A program made the position numbers and the translations under genes. A model generated the notes under the pieces. It was not told where the DNA came from. It did no database searches and was given only the letters and a program-made list of their open reading frames with translations. Shown here in pieces: positions 58,798 to 64,000 of a DNA stretch of 64,000 nt (position 1 is the stretch's first letter; every line of letters starts with the position of its first letter). Location of the stretch: assembly GCF_017654505.1 (NCBI RefSeq), contig NC_054534.1:10780571-10844570 (forward strand), given 5' to 3'. Origin of the DNA: Polyodon spathula (Eukaryota; Chordata; Actinopteri; Acipenseriformes; Polyodontidae).

Positions 58798-59221
58798 TGC
58801 ATGTATATCTCTGTCCATGACTGCATGTATATCTCTGATGACTGCATGTATATCTCTGTTGATGACTGCATGTGTATCTCTGCATGTATATCTCTGTCCA
58901 TGACTGCATGTATATCTCTGCTGATGACTGCATGCATATCTCTGCATGTATATCTCTGTCCATGACTGCATGTATATCTCTGATGACTGCATGTATATCT
59001 CTGTTGATGACTGCATGCATATCTCTGCATGTATATCTCTGTCCATGACTGCATGTATATCTCTGATGACTGCATGTATACCTCTGTTGATGACTGCATG
59101 CATATCTCTGCATGTATATCTCTGTTAATGACTGCATGTATATCTCTGTTGATGACTGCATGTATATCTCTGTCCATGACTGCATGCATATCTCTGCATG
59201 TATATCTCTGTTGATGACTGC
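58798..59221. repeat. Minisatellite with 83-bp higher-order repeat
   Basis: Built from TGCATGTATATCTCTG-led subunits of about 14-24 bp (variants with TCCATGAC, ATGAC and TTGATGAC). Groups of four subunits recur with an 83-bp period (for example 58946, 59029, 59112). It contains no gene; long open frames on both strands follow from the lack of stops in the repeat. Confidence 0.95.
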
Positions 59222-59304
59222 AAATCCAACACGGTACAGTGCACTGCAGAGGTTTGTCGTCAATGAAATCCTTTCTATGCACGAGGGCTCAATTTTCATT
59301 GTAA

Positions 59305-59752
59305 TCAAATCAAATTTTATTTATATAGTGCCATTCACACCAAAGTCAACTCAAGGCGCTGTATAGCAACAACAGTTCATAATGAAATAAAATCCAAAAA
59401 ACACAACCAATATACAAGAAAACAATGTTTAAAAAGATAGTAAAGGCAGACTAGGATAGATAGGCAAGTGTATAGAAGTAAGGCTTAAGTCTAGATTTAA
59501 AAGCTGTAACAGTCTCAACCTCCTTAACAAAGATAGGAAGCGCATTCCATAACTGTGGTGCTTTGAGTGAGAAAACCCTTCCACTCGTTTACTCACCCTC
59601 GGGACAATCAAAAGACCTGCGTCCTGTGATCTCAGTAACTGACTGGGTACGTATGGGGTGAATAACTCTTGTAAATAAATGGGTGCCAGGCCATTATAGG
59701 TTTTATAGGTTAGCAGCAAAATCTTAAAATCAATTATAGAAAAAAAAAACAC
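59305..59752 (-). mobile_element. L2-type LINE 3' end, 5'-truncated
   Basis: The minus strand encodes KILLLTYKTYNGLAPIYLQE, LFTPYVPSQLLRSQDAGLL, the usual last segment of L2-class ORF2, then frameshifts. Its 3' UTR contains the fish L2 hallmark GCGCCTTGAGTTGACTTTGG and CACTATATAAATAAA. Confidence 0.9.
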
Positions 59753-61782
59753 AGCAAAAACAATATGCTTTCAATTAAAGAACTGTACAGTAATTCAGGG
59801 GATTTTTTTTAGCTCAAACAAACACTTCCCGTTGCCAGGTCCTGGGAATGAATGGAGGCTGTTCTAGACCCATTAACGGTGTTGTTTCGGGACTGACTGT
59901 TGAGTTGTGCAGTGAGTGACCATCTTTAATGTCATGTGCATTTCATCTCTGCAGCGGTTTGTATGTACAAGACTTCTGTAGAGTCCTGCTTATTAGGGGA
60001 ACTACCTTTTCATCACTGGTTTTTATTCAAAGTTTCTCTCCATACAGTTTTTATAAAATAAAGTGTGTGTGTGTGTGTGTGTGTGTATATACACATTAGT
60101 ATAATAACTAATTGTAGATTTAAAACTGTAGTTAGTACACTGCAAAGGCATGCCATTTCAAAAGTGTGACTTATTTGGCATATATTATAAAATACATTTT
60201 ATTGCACTAGTTGTAAAAAGTGTGACATTCAGGCATAAACTTTTTTTTTTTTTTTTTATGAGATATGTGTTTTGGGCAAAGGAGTTGACATCATCTGGAA
60301 TACTTGCAGCTCATAACCCTGAAACTGTTTTTTTGCCACATCCACCTTTTTACTAATAACACATGTGGATTTGTATGATGTTATCTGGGCTATTTTAATA
60401 GGAAAACTATCCAGTCCAGTAATAATTTTATAAGGTTAAGATTCAAAATATTGTCTATGTTCTTTCCATGTAATGCCACTACAATGTTAAATGAAGTTTA
60501 TTCATGTTGACCACACTGTACTGCATAACCCTGTTAAACCCATCTGTCTGACCCTGGCAATATGACCTTGAGAGAACAAAGTTGGGCTTTGATATTGTAG
60601 GCCTTTTAAAGATCCTGTATCAGTTTAACCTTCATAGTGTTGTACATCCATTCATTTTCAAGTAGAACCAATTTTCCCTTGCCTTAAAAAGTGTTCAGGT
60701 CATGTTGTTTTTGTCATTCTCTCGATTTGTCAAAAAACAGATTATCACCACATTTGACAGCTGTGCAGCCCCTTTTGTAAAAACCCTATTAGGTAAAGTA
60801 ATTTAAGAGCATGTGTATTTGCACATCCCTAGTAATGCTTGAAAACAGGGGAATGTAAGCAAGGTTGCAGGAGACGGCTATTGGCATATTTCAGTAACCA
60901 TTTGCAAGGGTGATTTACAAGAGCCTTGCCAAAGTCAGCACAACCCCATGTGGAAAATTGATTGTGTGTTCTGTAAAGGGAGAACCGTACTTCACCTCAT
61001 TTGTATTATATTAAATGCACCTGGTGGAAATATGATGAGAAGGATTGTAAAACCTAACATAGCACATGGATATGGGTGGAAGCTCTCTTCAAACAATGCC
61101 AATGTTGGGAAGGCACTGCTAATACAGTCCCAGTGCACTGGCAATTGCCAACTTTCTGAATCAAGGAATTACATTCCTGCTCTACAATACTGATGAATGT
61201 CAATGGAGGTATTTTTCTAGAAAGAAGTCCTTTTTTTAAGTAAAGGAAATGTGCCATGCTTAATTTTGGTACATTGGCTGTACATTATTAAAAGGACAGG
61301 ATTGCAGTGAAAAACATCCTTCTTGCACAGAAAATGAATGGTGCACACATGCTTTTAAAAGCCGGGTGGGTTGGAATCAGAGAAGATGAAAGAAACCAGA
61401 GGAATGATGTCAGATTTCAGTGCAGTTTTTCTCAAATGTAGACCACAACCTTAAGAGGGACAAGATGTTTCCCAGAAGCCAGAATTAGAAACTCTCTCCG
61501 AAGGACCATGTGATCGTTTCGTACTTTTAACATGTGGGTGCAGAGGCTGGTCAGAAGATGAGTTATGATCTTGCTGTTCTACTGTAGATGAAATGTTGGA
61601 TAAATAACTTTGTATTTTCCACATTTCAATCTGAGAGGACAAACCCAAGCAATTCAGCTGCTCACTCAAATTAGAGTGGAGTGGAATGTAAATAAACTAG
61701 GACTTTATAGGTCTAACATCAAGGCACAGCGCCTGTACATATATTAATGCTTTATGGTACGCCTTTAATCTGGCTTTTATTA
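59753..61782. other. No recognised gene
   Basis: Contains (GT)n at 60063-60086 and a T-run at about 60241-60257; otherwise unremarkable. Confidence 0.6.
60063..60086. repeat. (GT)n microsatellite
   Basis: Twelve GT dinucleotides followed by TATATACACA. Confidence 0.95.
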
Positions 61783-62486
61783 CACTATGTAACACAATTT
61801 TTGTTCCTGGGTAGTAAGTGTTATTTCCTAATTGCTTATGCCTCAAAAGTATAGAAAATGGCTATTATTCCCCACAAACTTTGCTTTTGTGACCAGGACA
61901 GTGATATTTCAAAATATCACTATTTCCAATGGGAAGACGGGCAAATGTGTGTCTTTTCGTTCACATAAAGTCAGAAAAAAACAACATATGAATCCAAATT
62001 AACATATATTTATACTAAAGTAATACAAAAATGACTACAAAAGATTTAGAAGAGACTAGTTTCTCGAGATTTACGATTATACTGTAAATACAGTATAATC
62101 GTAAATCTCGAAAAACTACTCACTTCTAAATCTTTTGTAGTCATTTTTGTATTATTATTATTATTATTATTATTATTAAATGTAAATACAGTATAATCAT
62201 AAATCTTGAAAAACTACTAGCTTTTAAATCTTTTGTAGTCATCTTTGTATTACTTTAGTATAAATACATGTTAATTTGGATTCATATGTTGTTTTTTTCT
62301 GACTTTATGTGAACGAAAAGACACGCATTTGCCCGTTTTCCCATTGGAAATAGTGATATTTTGAAATATCACTGTCCTGGTCACAAAAGCAAAGTTTGTG
62401 GGGAATAATAGCCATTTTCTATACTTTTGAGGCATAAGCAATTAGGAAATAACACTTACTACCCAGGAACAAAAATTGTGTTACAT

Positions 62487-62490
<4 letters not shown>
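61783..62490. mobile_element. Foldback MITE of the CACTRTGTAACA family
   Basis: Left CACTATGTAACA preceded by TTA (61780-61782); right TGTTACATAGTA followed by TTA. About 310 bp from the left end the sequence turns back at ACTGTAAATACAGT (about 62081), giving a long hairpin. Both arms equal the 3' part of the 48117-49435 element, down to the codons for YNRKSRKTTHF and the stop. A partial extra arm with (ATT)n at 62149-62176 is inserted in the middle. Confidence 0.9.

Positions 62491-62549
<59 letters not shown>
62491..62549. repeat. (TTA)n microsatellite
   Basis: About 19 TTA/ATT units directly after the right end of the foldback MITE. Confidence 0.96.
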
Positions 62550-62552
<3 letters not shown>

Positions 62553-62555
<3 letters not shown>

Positions 62556-62619
62556 AGCAACACTTATTACCCAGGAACCAAAAAAAAAAAAAAAAAAAAA
62601 AAAAAATTGTTATACGGTG
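62553..62619. mobile_element. Right-end fragment of a third CACTRTGTAACA copy
   Basis: AACACTTATTACCCAGGAAC, an expanded A-run, then TGTTATACGGTG and TTA reproduce the right terminus of the family. Confidence 0.8.
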
Positions 62620-62988
62620 TTATCCATCTGAGATGCAGGGCTTGGGAATTCAATTATTTGTACTGTAGGAAGGGTTTGTTTCAACTCTGTTAAGGATGAG
62701 TGTGTGAGTCACAAATAGCTGTTTTTAGTATAGATTACAACAAAACACTACTTACTGTAGCTGCCTCCTCTATTGTACGTATTCCTAGAAAATCACGATT
62801 ATTTTTATATTATCATTCACATGTCCTTGATCATGAACTACTTTTGACCACTGGTTATCATTTGACATTTGGAGTGTATGAGGTTTTCACCAGCACCTGT
62901 TTTTAAAGTCCCAGCATTCAGAGTATGCAAACAGGAAAAGCTGCAGCTTTTTTTTTTTTTTGCTGAGGCTGATAGTAACATTAACTAA

Positions 62989-63206
62989 TAACTATACAGT
63001 ATTTAGACACCCAGCAGGTAGTGGAATATTTCTACATAACTATACAGTGTTGAGACACTCAGCAGCTAGTGGTATCTTTTTTAAATTATACAGCATTTAG
63101 ACACCCAGCAGGCAGTGGTATCTTTCTAAATTATACAGCATTTATACAGCCCGCAGACAGTGGTATCTTTCTAAATAACTATACAGCGTTGAGACACCCA
63201 GCAGGT
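62989..63206. repeat. Degenerate tandem repeat, ~45-50-bp unit, five copies
   Basis: Each unit contains ATACAG-(T/C)(A/G)TT(T/G)AGACACCCAG, CAGTGG and TATCTTTCTAAAT with substitutions, indicating an older array than the 62-bp repeat. Confidence 0.88.
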
Positions 63207-63650
63207 GTCTTTGTAGACAGTGTTTGATGTATGATGTATGAAGTAGAGGCTGGAATAGCGGGCAGTTTGGGAACATACTGTAGTGTCTCGGTGTGAACCA
63301 GATACACATCTCCCTCTTAAGACATTAATGTAAGTCACAGTTGCAGCTCGAGGTTTATGCAGGGATTAAAGTTTGCTCTCCTTTATCCAATAACCCCAAG
63401 AACCTCCTACACTCGGGTGTTCACCTCGTCTGGCTGGGTTTATGAATATAACCTTGGGAGTCAGCTGCATAGCCACAATACTATCTTGCACTCTAGCTGC
63501 TAACATGGGTGCCAATGACATGTTGCAGGGAGGCCCAAATCCTTTTCTGTAGCCGCCTTTGTGTATGGAAGTCTTTCATCACCGTGGAGATTGAGGTTGC
63601 TTTCTGTCAAGGGGATGCAGACCAAAGATCTTTACCAGCCTTTGCATTTA

Positions 63651-63686
<36 letters not shown>

Positions 63687-63698
63687 GTATTGTTATTA
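63651..63698. repeat. (TTA)n microsatellite
   Basis: About 12 TTA units and imperfect continuation to the TTA that flanks the next transposon. Confidence 0.93.
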
Positions 63699-64000
63699 CA
63701 CTGTGTAACAAAATTATTATTATTTTTTTTTGTTCCTGGGTAGTAAGTGTTATTTCCTAGTTGCTTTTGCCTCAGAAGTATAGAACATGGCTATTATTCC
63801 CCACAAACTTTGCTTTTGTGACCAGGACAGTGATATTTCAAAATATCGCTATTTCCAATGGGATTTTTAGAAGTGAGTAGTTTTTCGAGATTTACAATTA
63901 TACTGTAAATACAGTATAATTGTAAATCTCAAAAAACTACTCGCTTCTAAATCTTTTGTAGTCATCTTTGTATTACTTTAGTATAAATACATGTTAATTT
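63699..64000. mobile_element. Foldback MITE of the CACTRTGTAACA family, cut by window end
   Basis: Left end CACTGTGTAACA preceded by TTA (63696-63698), the family arm, a turn-around at ACTGTAAATACAGT (about 63903), then the returning arm to the window edge. Same design as 61783-62490; the right end is outside. Confidence 0.88.

Noticed and set aside
58620..59308. Overlapping 193-220-codon minus-strand ORFs (repeated DIHAVINRDIHAE)
   Set aside because: They are translations of the minisatellite in several frames; no domain, no splice or promoter context.

Overview
This is vertebrate nuclear DNA: long introns, GT-AG splice sites, AT-rich microsatellites and a dense load of interspersed repeats. 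The repeats (Tc1-like, piggyBac, Harbinger, CR1/L2-type LINEs, a tRNA-derived SINE) are those of ray-finned fish. The CR1-like LINE tail and the unreduced introns suggest a non-teleost such as a sturgeon or paddlefish, but that is an impression from repeat style, not a proof.

Two host genes are firmly recognised, both on the + strand. Positions 871-3930 hold the last four coding exons of MTMR12, a catalytically dead myotubularin that partners active MTM1. Positions 11133-32227 hold all four coding exons of GOLPH3, the Golgi PI4P-binding adaptor that retains glycosyltransferases (294 residues deduced; human has 298). From memory, the order and orientation MTMR12 then GOLPH3 match human 5p13.3. 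No third protein-coding gene could be recognised. Promoter-like sequence lies near 40.0-40.1 kb (- strand) and 42.5-43.7 kb (+ strand), so an unseen transcript may start there.

Layout: 1-3930 MTMR12 3' part; 3931-6980 its UTR and flank; 6985-7806 LINE remnant; 7900-9820 decayed PIF/Harbinger element still carrying a spliced MYB/SANT-like gene; 10.05-10.18 kb MITE; 10.9-32.2 kb GOLPH3. Its 12-kb first intron holds a hAT-like element, a SINE, two related piggyBac remnants and a solo LTR. Its third intron holds a complete Tc1 element, a LINE copy and a palindromic element. From 33.8 to 64 kb the sequence is intergenic or intronic to something unseen, with two more Tc1 elements, tandem repeats and an L2 tail.

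The most unusual object is a small DNA transposon at 48117-49435 (TTA duplication, CACTGTGTAACA ends, inverted repeats of about 130-145 bp). It carries an intact 243-codon transposase-like ORF directly behind a TATA box and two arrays of near-perfect heat-shock elements. At 61783-62490 and 63699-64000 lie foldback derivatives built from the 3' end of the same element, including the last codons of its gene.
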